A DNA stretch of 64,000 nucleotides, taken from positions 50,619 to 114,618 of the forward strand of contig JAWVCW010000029.1 of NCBI GenBank assembly GCA_033857955.1, read 5' to 3'. The translations under genes were made by a program, and so were the position numbers. The stretch comes from Gaiellasilicea sp033857955. GTDB lineage: Bacteria; Actinomycetota; Thermoleophilia; Gaiellales; Gaiellaceae. Below the pieces are notes generated by a model. The model was not told the DNA's origin. It did no database searches and saw nothing but the letters and a program-made list of their open reading frames with translations. Positions 48,114 to 56,752 of the stretch are shown piece after piece. Numbering within the stretch: the first letter of the stretch is position 1; each line of letters opens with the position of its first letter.

Positions 48114-49673
48114 GTGGCTGCGACGCCCGAGCACGACGCAGGAACCCCTGCAGGCGGGAGGGTCGGCCCAGCGGCCGGCCCTCTCGTCGAGGTACGCGCG
48201 ATCTCCAAGCACTTCGGCGGGGTCCACGCGCTCGCGGACGTGTCGGTCGCCTTCGGGCACGGCACCGTGCACGGCCTGGTGGGCGAGAACGGGGCGGGCA
48301 AGTCGACGCTCGCGAAGGCGATCGGCGGTGTCCATCAGCCGAACGCCGGCGAGATCCTGGTGGACGACGTGCCGGTGCGGTTCTCGTCGCCACGCGATGC
48401 GCTCGAGCGGGGGATCGCGCTGATTGCGCAGGAAATCGCGCTCGTGCCGGACGCGACGGTCGAAGAGAACATCTTCCTCGGCGTGGAGCCGCGCCGCGCC
48501 GGGATGGTCAACCGGGTCGCGCTCCGCCGCGCCTACCGGGAACTGGAGGAGCGCGTCGGCTTCGGGCTGCCGGCAGGCCAGACGGTCGGCCGGATGCGCG
48601 TGGCCGATCGGCAAAAGGTGGAGATCATGCGCGCGCTCGCCCGGCACGCACGGATGATCCTGATGGACGAGCCGACGGCGGCGCTCACGGCGGACGAGAC
48701 CGAGCGGCTTCTCGACGTCGTTCGCATGCTCTCAGCCGAGGGCACGACGATCGTGCTCGTCTCGCACTACCTCGACGAGGTACTGGCCGTCTCCGAGACG
48801 GTGACCGTGATGCGCGACGCCCGCGTCGTCCGCACCGGCCCGGCCTCCGCGGAGACCGCGCAGACACTGGTCTCGGCGATGGTCGGCCGCGAGGTCGACC
48901 TGACATATCCCCCCAAGGCGCTCGTCCCCGACGCACCCGTCGTCCTCGAGGCTCGAGGGCTCTGTCGCGGCAGCGCCGTCCGCGACGTCTCCTTCGCGGT
49001 TCGCGCGGGCGAGATCGTCGGTCTCGCGGGGCTCGTCGGCGCCGGCCGCACCGAGACGGCGCGCCTGCTCTTCGGCGCCGACCGCCTGGACGAAGGGCAG
49101 ATCCTGCTCGACGGCGAGCCCGTTCACCTGCACCGCCCGCTCGACGCGATCCGGCACGGGATCGCGATGGTCCCCGAGAGCAGGAAGGACGAGGGGCTCC
49201 TGCTCCTCCGCTCCATCCGCGAGAACATCACGCTTGCGACCCTCTCCGAGCACAGCCGGGCGGGCTTCGTCCTGCGCGGCAGCGAGGAACGGCGCGCACG
49301 GGCGCTCTTCGAACGGCTCGACGTGCGCAGCACGGGCACCGAGGCCACGGTCGGCTCCCTCTCCGGCGGCAACCAGCAGAAGGTGCTGTTCGCGCGCTGG
49401 CTGGCGCGGACACCCCGGCTCCTGATCGTCGACGAGCCGACCCGCGGCGTCGACGTCGCCGCCAAGGGCGAGATCCACCGGCTGCTCGTCGAACTGGCCG
49501 CCGGCGGCCTCGCGCTGATCGTCATCTCCAGCGAGATCGAAGAGGTGCTCGGCCTGGTGCACCGGACGCTCGCGCTGCGGGAAGGCCGGGTCGTCGGCGA
49601 GTTCGGGCCGGACGCGGAGCGTGAGCACGTCCTCCACGCCTGCTTCGGACAGGTGCAGGAGCTCTCCGCATGA
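48114..49673 (+). CDS. RbsA/MglA-like ABC ATPase with two ABC domains
   Basis: A 519-residue tandem ATPase. First domain: Walker A GENGAGKSTLAK, degenerate signature region VGRMRVADRQKVEIMRAL, Walker B MILMDEPTAAL. Second domain: Walker A-like GLVGAGRTETARLLFG, signature LSGGNQQKVLFARWL, Walker B LLIVDEPTRGVDV. This asymmetry is normal in the carbohydrate uptake 2 class. GTG 48114 is 4 nt after the binding-protein stop; the end overlaps the permease ATG. Confidence 0.93.
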   Translation: MAATPEHDAGTPAGGRVGPAAGPLVEVRAISKHFGGVHALADVSVAFGHGTVHGLVGENGAGKSTLAKAIGGVHQPNAGEILVDDVPVRFSSPRDALERGIALIAQEIALVPDATVEENIFLGVEPRRAGMVNRVALRRAYRELEERVGFGLPAGQTVGRMRVADRQKVEIMRALARHARMILMDEPTAALTADETERLLDVVRMLSAEGTTIVLVSHYLDEVLAVSETVTVMRDARVVRTGPASAETAQTLVSAMVGREVDLTYPPKALVPDAPVVLEARGLCRGSAVRDVSFAVRAGEIVGLAGLVGAGRTETARLLFGADRLDEGQILLDGEPVHLHRPLDAIRHGIAMVPESRKDEGLLLLRSIRENITLATLSEHSRAGFVLRGSEERRARALFERLDVRSTGTEATVGSLSGGNQQKVLFARWLARTPRLLIVDEPTRGVDVAAKGEIHRLLVELAAGGLALIVISSEIEEVLGLVHRTLALREGRVVGEFGPDAEREHVLHACFGQVQELSA

Positions 49674-50611
49674 CCATGAGGGCCCGCGCTCGCGATCTCG
49701 GGATCGTCTTCTTCTTCGTCGCGATCTTCGTCGTGCTGTCCGTCTCGACCAACACCTTCCTGCGCCAGGAGAACCTCCTCAACATCCTCGACCAGTCCTC
49801 GGAGCTGCTCGTCCTGACGGCGGCGATCACGGTCTGCATCGTCGCGGGGATCTTCGATCTCTCGATCGCCTCGACGGCCACCGTGGCCGCGATCGCCACC
49901 GCCGGAGGCGTCAACGTCGCCGGCTGGCCCGGCGGGATCGTCGCGGGTCTGGGCGCCGGTGCCGCCCTCGGCCTCTTCAACGGCCTGGCGATCGGCTTCA
50001 CCAAGGTCAACTCCTTCATCGGCACGCTCGCAACCTCCTTCGCCTTCAAGGGCTTCGCGATCGTGATCTCCGGCGGCAGCGTGGTGGCGATCAAGGACCT
50101 CGACGACAGGGCGGCGCTGGCGAATCTCTTCACCGGCCGCTTCCTCGGCGCCAAGGGGGTCGTCTTCTTCGCGCTCGCGTTCGTCGTCGTCGTCGGGGTC
50201 ATCCTCGCCCGCAGCGTCTTCGGTCGCCACGTCTACGCGGTGGGCGGCAACGCCGAGGCCGCCCGCCTCTCGGGCATCCGCGTCATGAAGGTGCAGACGC
50301 TCTGCTACGTGCTCTCGGGCCTCGCCGCCGGTCTCGCCGGCATCTTCTACGCGGGCCGCTACGGGAGCGGCGCCTCGAACTCCTTCTCCGACACCTACGC
50401 GTTCCAGGCGATCGCCGCCGCCGTCGTCGGCGGCACCAGCATCTTCGGCGGCGCCGGGGCGGTCTGGCGGGCCGTTGTCGGGGTGCTGATCCTCGCCCTC
50501 ATCGGCAACGGGTTCAACCTGCTCGGGATCGACCCCACCTACCAGCTCGCTGCCCAGGGCGTCCTGATCTTCGCCGCTGTCGCGGGCGACCAGTACCTCC
50601 GAGGCCGCTAG
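49670..50611 (+). CDS. RbsC-like ABC permease
   Basis: A 313-residue permease with about ten helices. VCIVAGIFDLSIASTATVAA, SFIGTLATSFAFKGFAIVIS, AVGGNAEAARLSGIRV (the conserved EAA-like loop) and FGGAGAVWRAVVGVLILALI are family marks of BPD_transp_2. Completes the importer with the two genes upstream; overlaps the ATPase gene by 4 nt. Converges with the M20 peptidase gene. Confidence 0.92.
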   Translation: MTMRARARDLGIVFFFVAIFVVLSVSTNTFLRQENLLNILDQSSELLVLTAAITVCIVAGIFDLSIASTATVAAIATAGGVNVAGWPGGIVAGLGAGAALGLFNGLAIGFTKVNSFIGTLATSFAFKGFAIVISGGSVVAIKDLDDRAALANLFTGRFLGAKGVVFFALAFVVVVGVILARSVFGRHVYAVGGNAEAARLSGIRVMKVQTLCYVLSGLAAGLAGIFYAGRYGSGASNSFSDTYAFQAIAAAVVGGTSIFGGAGAVWRAVVGVLILALIGNGFNLLGIDPTYQLAAQGVLIFAAVAGDQYLRGR

Positions 50612-50618
50612 CCGCTCC

Positions 50619-51836
50619 TCAGCCGAGCCAGTCGGCCGCGACGAGCGCCACGACCGTCGCCGTTTGCTCGAGCGACTCGAGGTCGACCCATTCGTCGCGG
50701 CCGTGGAGGTTCGAGGCGGTGGGGCCGTAGCAGAGGCACGGCCCCTCCACCTGGCGCGCGTCCGTCGTCGCCGTGAAGGCCATCGTCCGGGGCTCGGCGT
50801 CGAGCACGCGGCGGTGCACGTCCATCACCAGCTCCGGCAGCGGCCCCGTCGTCTCGTGACAGTAGGCGCGCGCGCGGAAAGCCTCGAAGGAGACCTCGAC
50901 CTCGGGCGCCGCGTCGCCGATTCGCTCCACGATCCGCCGCTGCACGTCGGCCGGCTCGACGTCGAGGCCGATGCCGATCCTGGCGCGGGCCACGAGCTCG
51001 GCGGGCGAGGACGCCGTCCACACGCCTCCCTCGATGCGCCCGATCGTCACCCCGTAGGGCCAGTCCGACTCCGCCGCGAAGACTGCGTCGCGGGGGGGCG
51101 TGTTCGCCTCGGCCTCGAGCTCCCGGAGCGCGCCGACCGCCCGGCAGAGCTTGTCGAAGGGCCCGTCGCGCCCGGCGAACGCGGCATGCCCGGTTGCCCC
51201 GCGCGCGCTCAGCCGCGCCCAGACGACGCCCGTGCCCGCGTGAGCGAGCGAGAGACCGGTCGGCTCGCCGATCAGGGTCGCGTCAGCACGGTGCCCCGCG
51301 CGGAGCACCGACCACATCCCGTTGCCGCCGCACTCCTCCTCGATCACCGAGCTGACGACGAGATCGCCGCGCCGATCGGGGCAGACCTCCAGGACGACGG
51401 CCGCCGCGAGCAGATAGGCGGCGAGCCCCCCTTTCATGTCGCCGGCGCCGCGGCCCCAGAGCCGGCCGTCCGCGATCGTGCCGGCCCACGGGTCGTACGT
51501 CCACTCCTCCGGGCGCTCGACCGGGACGATGTCGACGTGGCCCGTGAGATGGAGCGACCTCCCACCGCCCGCGCCGGGCGCCGTGCCGACGACGGAGCTG
51601 CGCCCCTCGTAGGAGAGCGCGGGATAACCGGCATACGGATCGGCGAGTGCTGCCTCGGCGTCGGGCTGGATTCGCTCGACTGCGAAGCCGGCGCTCTCGA
51701 GCCACTCCGCGACATGGCGCTGGGCAGGCTCCTCCCCACCGAGCGGGCTCGGCCGCCGGACGAGCTCGGCGGCGAGCTCGAAGAGCTCCTCGCGGCGGCG
51801 CGCGACGGCGTCTCGAAGCTCGCGCTCTCTGCCCAT
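50619..51836 (-). CDS. M20-family peptidase (ArgE/DapE/aminoacylase type)
   Basis: A 405-residue zinc amidohydrolase. LHLTGHVDIVPVERPEEWTY has the first His and Asp, GRLWGRGAGDMKGGLAAYLL the bridging Asp, SSVIEEECGGNGMW the catalytic and metal Glu pair, and the C-terminal TDARQ..GPxA-like ATTDARQVEGPCLCYGPTAS the last region. Such enzymes cleave N-acyl or N-carbamoyl amino acids. Placed after three hyu pairs, an N-carbamoyl or N-acyl hydrolysis step is a sensible guess. It is the last gene of the long leftward operon. Confidence 0.88.
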   Translation of the reverse strand: MGRERELRDAVARRREELFELAAELVRRPSPLGGEEPAQRHVAEWLESAGFAVERIQPDAEAALADPYAGYPALSYEGRSSVVGTAPGAGGGRSLHLTGHVDIVPVERPEEWTYDPWAGTIADGRLWGRGAGDMKGGLAAYLLAAAVVLEVCPDRRGDLVVSSVIEEECGGNGMWSVLRAGHRADATLIGEPTGLSLAHAGTGVVWARLSARGATGHAAFAGRDGPFDKLCRAVGALRELEAEANTPPRDAVFAAESDWPYGVTIGRIEGGVWTASSPAELVARARIGIGLDVEPADVQRRIVERIGDAAPEVEVSFEAFRARAYCHETTGPLPELVMDVHRRVLDAEPRTMAFTATTDARQVEGPCLCYGPTASNLHGRDEWVDLESLEQTATVVALVAADWLG

Positions 51837-51865
51837 AGTGCAATGTTACATAACGCCGCGGGGAG

Positions 51866-53587
51866 CTACCGGCCGGGGAGGCCGACGACCGCGAAGGTCG
51901 AGGGGTCGACCTCGACGCCGTACTGCCCAAGCGCCTCCTCGACGGTGACGTAGCCGTTGCGCACGTCCTCGGCCACCGCTTCCGGATCCCGCTCGAGCGG
52001 CTCGCCGTAGCCACCCCCCGTCGCCGTGACGATGCGGACGAGATCCCCGGCGGCCAGCGGGTGCCGCGCCACCTTGCCGAAGCGCGTCACCGACCCGTCC
52101 GCCTTGACCACGTCGACGTGGTTCGTGGTCCCGTTTTCACCGCCATGGAGCCCCCAGACGGGAAAGGCGTGGCGGCCGGCGGTGGAGGTGACGATCCAGC
52201 CGTCACGGAGGATCCGGTACTCCCGGATGCAGCCCGGGCCGCCGCGTGTGCGCCCCGCGCCTGCGCCGGCCGGGTCGAGGCAGAAGCGCTCGACCCGGAG
52301 CCCGAAGCGCGCCTCGGCGATCTCCGCCTGCGTGACGAATGTCTCGCCGTCGAGCGCGCAGAACTGGCCGACGTTGCCGTCTGCCGACGGATTCGCGCCC
52401 CAGCCGCCGACCTCGGGCTCCACGAGCACGACGAAGTCGCCGGTATCCGCGTGCGGGCCGGCCACGATCGTCCCGACGACCGACGCCATGTGCCCTGCGC
52501 CGAGTCGCTCCGGCAGGTGCGGAGCAAGCGCCCGCCAGATCAGCTCCGTGCCGAAGGTCAGCGACTCCCAGTAGATGGAGCAGGGAGCGGGTCGCTCGCA
52601 GGAGAGGATCGTCCCCGGCGGGCAGATCACCCGCAGTGGAACGAACGAGCCGTGGTTCGCAGGCGCGGAGGGGTCGGTCACGGCCTTGAAGGCCACCTGC
52701 GCTGCGGAGAGAAGGCCTGTAAAGGTGTTGTTGACCGGCCCGGGCACCTGTGGGTGCGAGCCCGTGAAGTCGCAGACGAACTCCTCGTCCGTGATCGTGA
52801 TCTTCACGCGGACCTCGAAGGGCCCGCCGCCGAGGCCGTCGTCGTCGATGTAGTCGACCGCCTCGAACGTTCCCTTCGGGAGCTTGCCGAGCTCGATCCG
52901 CGCCAGCGTCTCGCCCTGGGCGATCAGCGCCTCGATCGTCTCGAGCACCACGTCCTGCCCGTACTTGTCGCAGACCTCGCGGAACGCGCGCTCGCCGACG
53001 CGCATCGCCGCCGCCTGTGCCATCAGGTCGCCGATCGTCTGCTCCGGGGTGCGGACGTTCGACGCGATCACGTCGACGAGCGAGTCGTTGCGCTCGCCCC
53101 GGCTCCAGATCTTGACGTTCGGGAACTGCAGGCCCTCCTGGTAGATCTCCGTGGAGTCCGTCGTGAACGAGCCAGGCGACATCCCGCCGACCTCCGTCCA
53201 GTGCGCCTTCGAGACCGCGAACGCGATCAGCTCGCCGTCGATGAAGATCGGCGCGACGAGCGAGACGTCGGAGAGGTGCGAGCCGCCGCCGGTGTAGGGG
53301 TCGTTGGTGATCACGATGTCGCCGGGCTCGAGCCGGCCCGCCCACTTCTCCAGCACCGCCTCGACGCTCGTCGTGAGCATCCCGATGAAGCCGGTGACTC
53401 CCTGGCCCTGGGTGATCAGCCTGCCCCGGGCGTCGGTCAGACCGCTGGCGAAGTCGAGCACCTCGTAGATGATCGGGCTCATCGACGTCCGCAGGAGCGT
53501 CTCGAACATCTCGTCGCCGACGGCCGTGAGCGCGTCCTTGACGACCTCGATCGTGAACGGATCCGTGCTGCCCGGCTCCTTCTGCAT
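51866..53587 (-). CDS. Hydantoinase/oxoprolinase subunit B (HyuB), copy 2
   Basis: A 573-residue HyuB. TIEVVKDALTAVGDEMFETL, IIYEVLDFASGLTDARGRLI, VITNDPYTGGGSHLSDVSLV, AHWTEVGGMSPGSFTTDSTE and the C-terminal VTATGGGYGEPLERDPEAV are present. Its ATG abuts the hyuA stop. It belongs with the hyuA gene at 53588. Confidence 0.92.
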   Translation of the reverse strand: MQKEPGSTDPFTIEVVKDALTAVGDEMFETLLRTSMSPIIYEVLDFASGLTDARGRLITQGQGVTGFIGMLTTSVEAVLEKWAGRLEPGDIVITNDPYTGGGSHLSDVSLVAPIFIDGELIAFAVSKAHWTEVGGMSPGSFTTDSTEIYQEGLQFPNVKIWSRGERNDSLVDVIASNVRTPEQTIGDLMAQAAAMRVGERAFREVCDKYGQDVVLETIEALIAQGETLARIELGKLPKGTFEAVDYIDDDGLGGGPFEVRVKITITDEEFVCDFTGSHPQVPGPVNNTFTGLLSAAQVAFKAVTDPSAPANHGSFVPLRVICPPGTILSCERPAPCSIYWESLTFGTELIWRALAPHLPERLGAGHMASVVGTIVAGPHADTGDFVVLVEPEVGGWGANPSADGNVGQFCALDGETFVTQAEIAEARFGLRVERFCLDPAGAGAGRTRGGPGCIREYRILRDGWIVTSTAGRHAFPVWGLHGGENGTTNHVDVVKADGSVTRFGKVARHPLAAGDLVRIVTATGGGYGEPLERDPEAVAEDVRNGYVTVEEALGQYGVEVDPSTFAVVGLPGR

Positions 53588-55639
53588 CTAGACCCCCGTG
53601 CTGACGATGATGTTGCCGAAGCGGTCGACGGCCGCTGTCATCCCGGGTGGGACGAGGGTCGTCGTGGCGGTCTCCTCGATCGCGGCGGGACCATTGATCT
53701 CGGCTCCCGCGCCGAGCGCGGTCCGGTCGAACACGGCTACCTCGACCCGGCCGCGCTCGTCGAAGTCGACCACCCGGCTGCCCGTGCGTGCGCCGGCGCT
53801 GTCGCCGCCCGTGGCGAGCTCGCGCAGCGGCGGCTTCGGCACGGCGCCGTAGCCGGTGAGCCGGAAGGTCACGAGCTCCGCCGGCACGCCGAGGCGGAAC
53901 GTGTAGAGGCGCTCGTGCGCGTCGTCGAACCGGCGACGCACCTCGGCCTGCGTGGCCTCGGCGAGCGGCCCGTCGGGAATCGGAACGGTGACCGTGTGCT
54001 CCTGGCCCTGATAGCGCATGTCCGCCTGGCGCACGAGGCGCACGCCATCGGCGGCGACCCGCTCGCTCGCGAACGTCGCCGCCATCAGCCCCTCGAGCTC
54101 CGTCCAGATCACACCGGTGCGCTCGGGCGTGTCCGCGGCGTCGAGCCGCATCAGCGACGTGCGCACGAGGTCGTGCCGGATGTCGCTCATCAGCATCCCG
54201 AGCGCCGAGAAGTGGCCCGGCGCGAGCGGGACGATCACCTCGGGCACCTTGAGCTCTGCGGCCAGGAGCGCCCCGTGGAGCGGGCCTCCGCCGCCGCACG
54301 CGACGAGCGCGAACTCCCTCGGGTCGCGGCCCCGCCGGACCGAGACGAGCCGGAGCAGGTTGACCATGCTCGCGTTGGCGATGCGCAGGATTCCGCGGGC
54401 GGTGTCCGGCACGTCCGTGCCCAGCCGCTCCCCGAGCCGGGCGATCGCGGCGCTCGCGAGCCCCTCGTCGAGCGGCATCTGGCCGCCCATGAAGGCGGCG
54501 GCGCCGATCCGCCCGGTGACGAGGTTCGCGTCAGTGAGCGTGGCGTCGGTCCCGCCGCGCCCGTAGCAGGCGGGACCCGGGTCGGCGACCGCCGAGTGGG
54601 GCCCGACCTTGAGCGACCCTGCCGCGTCGATCCAGGCGATCGAGCCGCCGGCCATGCCGATCTCGATGATGTCGACGACCGGCACCTTGAGCGGGTACCC
54701 GGCGTGCCGGGAGTCGCGATCGATGTGGTAGTCGGCGGTCAGCCGCACCTCGCCCCCCTCGATCAGGCTGGACTTGGCGGTGGTGCCGCCGACGTCGAAG
54801 GTGATCAGGTTCGGCCGGTCGATCGCCGCACCGACGACCGCTGCGCCGATGATGCCCCCGACCGGCCCCGACTCGACCAGGTTGATCGGCACCTCGGCCG
54901 CCACGGCGAAGCGTGAGAGGCCGCCGTTCGACTGCATGGCGAAGTGCGTGTCGCTCCCGATCCCGCTCTCGTCGAGCCGCTCGGAGAGCCGCGTCAGGTA
55001 CTTCCGGACCGTGGGCTTGACGTATGCGTCCAACACCGTCGTGGAGGTCCGGTCGTACTCACGCCACTCGCCGGTGAGCTCGTGCGAGACGGAGACGGGC
55101 ACCTCCGGCCACTCCTCGGCGACGATCTCCGCCACGCGCCGCTCGTGCACGGGGTTGCCATAGGCGTGCAGCAGGCAGATCGCGACGGCCTCGGCACCAC
55201 CGGAGCGCAGGCCGCGCACAGCGTCGCGGACGTCCGACTCGGCGAGCGGCGAGATCACCTGCCCGCGGTAGTCGATCCGCTCGCCGACCTCGAAGCGGAG
55301 GTGGCGCGGCACGAAGGCCGGTGGCTTACGGAAGACGAAGTTGTAGAGGTCGGGGCGGTTGCCCTTGGCGATCTCGAGTACGTCCCGGAAGCCCTCGGTC
55401 GTGATCAGGCCCACCGTGGCGCCCTTGCGCTCGGTGAGCGCGTTGATCACGACGGTCGTCCCGTGCGCCAGGAAGCCCACCTCGCCGAGCGCGGTCTGCC
55501 CGACCGCGTCGAGGACGCCGTCCTCGAACACGGGGGGAGTGGTCGGCGCCTTGGCCAGGCCGACGTCGCCGGTCTCCTCGTCCAGGTGGACGAGGTCGGT
55601 GAAAGTGCCGCCGATGTCGACTGCGACGCGGGTCGCCAC
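53588..55639 (-). CDS. Hydantoinase/oxoprolinase subunit A (HyuA), copy 2
   Basis: A 683-residue HyuA. VAVDIGGTFTDLVHLD, FLAHGTTVVINALTERKGAT, ITFDVGGTTAKSSLIEGGEV and ACGGGGPLHGALLAAELKVP mark the ASKHA ATPase fold. Located 3 nt after the second M24 gene in the long leftward operon. Confidence 0.92.
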   Translation of the reverse strand: MATRVAVDIGGTFTDLVHLDEETGDVGLAKAPTTPPVFEDGVLDAVGQTALGEVGFLAHGTTVVINALTERKGATVGLITTEGFRDVLEIAKGNRPDLYNFVFRKPPAFVPRHLRFEVGERIDYRGQVISPLAESDVRDAVRGLRSGGAEAVAICLLHAYGNPVHERRVAEIVAEEWPEVPVSVSHELTGEWREYDRTSTTVLDAYVKPTVRKYLTRLSERLDESGIGSDTHFAMQSNGGLSRFAVAAEVPINLVESGPVGGIIGAAVVGAAIDRPNLITFDVGGTTAKSSLIEGGEVRLTADYHIDRDSRHAGYPLKVPVVDIIEIGMAGGSIAWIDAAGSLKVGPHSAVADPGPACYGRGGTDATLTDANLVTGRIGAAAFMGGQMPLDEGLASAAIARLGERLGTDVPDTARGILRIANASMVNLLRLVSVRRGRDPREFALVACGGGGPLHGALLAAELKVPEVIVPLAPGHFSALGMLMSDIRHDLVRTSLMRLDAADTPERTGVIWTELEGLMAATFASERVAADGVRLVRQADMRYQGQEHTVTVPIPDGPLAEATQAEVRRRFDDAHERLYTFRLGVPAELVTFRLTGYGAVPKPPLRELATGGDSAGARTGSRVVDFDERGRVEVAVFDRTALGAGAEINGPAAIEETATTTLVPPGMTAAVDRFGNIIVSTGV

Positions 55640-55642
55640 GAG

Positions 55643-56752
55643 CTAGCCTCGGCCCTCGCCGATCGTGCGCAGCTCGAGCGGCAGGTTCGAGAGCAGCTCC
55701 GGCCCGTCGTCGGTGACGAGCACCTGGTCCTCGAGCCGGATCCCGCCGATGCCGGCGGCGTAGAGCCCCGGCTCGATCGTCACGCACATCCCCGCCTCGA
55801 GGGGCGCGGTCGTTCGCGGGACGAGGAAGGGCGGCTCGTGGATCTCGGCCCCGATCGCGTGGCCCGCCCCGTGGAGGCAGCGGCCGAGGTCGGGACGCGC
55901 CTCCACGATCTGGCGCTGCGCGGCTTCGACCTCGCGGCCCGTCGTACCGACGCGGGTGGCCGCGATCGCCGCGGCCTGCGCGTCGCGCACCGTCTCCCAG
56001 GCGGCCTGCGCCCAGTCGGAGGGCGGGCCGACCGTGCCACACCGCGTCAGGTCGCCCCAGTAACCGTCGATCCGCGCGGAGATGTCGGCGCACACAACGT
56101 CCCCCGCGGCGAGCGTCCGGTCCCCCGGGTGCCCATGCGGGTTGGCCGCCTGTGCCCCGAAGAGGACGAGCGGGTGCGACTCCGTCGCGCCGCGCTCGCG
56201 CAGCCGGTGCTCGACAAGGACGTTGACGGCCCACTCGACCGCGCCCACCTCGAGCTCCGCGAACATCTGCTCCATCACCTCGGTGACGACCTGGCACGCG
56301 TGGCGCATCGCCTCGACCTCGGCCGCGTCCTTGCGCGCCCGCAGGCCCATGACCAGGTCTGCCGCAGGCTGCGGGACGCAGCCGGCCTCCCGAAGCGCCT
56401 CGCCACGGGCGAAGACGAGGTGGTTCTCCTCGACCCCGACGCGGCCGCCGCCGCCGAGCGCCTCGACGAGCTCGGCCATCCCGTCGGAGGACGGGTCGTA
56501 CACGACGCGGCCCAGGCCGGAAGGGGCAGCGGCTGCCGCGTCCTCCTCCAGGCGCGGCACGACGAGCGCGCCGCCGCCGGACACGGGAACCGCGACGGCG
56601 AAGAGCCGCTCCAGCTGGATCCCCGAAAAGCCCGTGAAGTAGGAGATCGAGGCGTCGTTCGTGACGAGGACGGCGTCGAGTCCGGCCTCGCCGGCCGCCC
56701 CGCGCAGCCGTTCGACCCGCGCGTCGGCCGTCGTGCGATCGGCGATCTTCAT
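55643..56752 (-). CDS. M24-family peptidase/creatinase-like protein, second copy
   Basis: A 369-residue M24 protein. VLVTNDASISYFTGFSGIQL starts the creatinase-like N-terminal domain. Metal ligands lie in CADISARIDGYWGDLTRCG (two Asp), GAGHAIGAEIHEPPFL (His), MCVTIEPGLYAAG (Glu) and IRLEDQVLV (Glu). ATG 56752 overlaps the hyuB stop (ATGA). It shares a role with the M24 gene at 40086, each sitting next to a hyu pair. Confidence 0.87.
   Translation of the reverse strand: MKIADRTTADARVERLRGAAGEAGLDAVLVTNDASISYFTGFSGIQLERLFAVAVPVSGGGALVVPRLEEDAAAAAPSGLGRVVYDPSSDGMAELVEALGGGGRVGVEENHLVFARGEALREAGCVPQPAADLVMGLRARKDAAEVEAMRHACQVVTEVMEQMFAELEVGAVEWAVNVLVEHRLRERGATESHPLVLFGAQAANPHGHPGDRTLAAGDVVCADISARIDGYWGDLTRCGTVGPPSDWAQAAWETVRDAQAAAIAATRVGTTGREVEAAQRQIVEARPDLGRCLHGAGHAIGAEIHEPPFLVPRTTAPLEAGMCVTIEPGLYAAGIGGIRLEDQVLVTDDGPELLSNLPLELRTIGEGRG

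Noticed and set aside
52061..54916. A 951-codon plus-strand frame across the second hyuBA pair.
   Set aside because: Mirror of conserved HyuA/HyuB coding sequence with Arg/Ala/His-rich composition and no recognisable motif.
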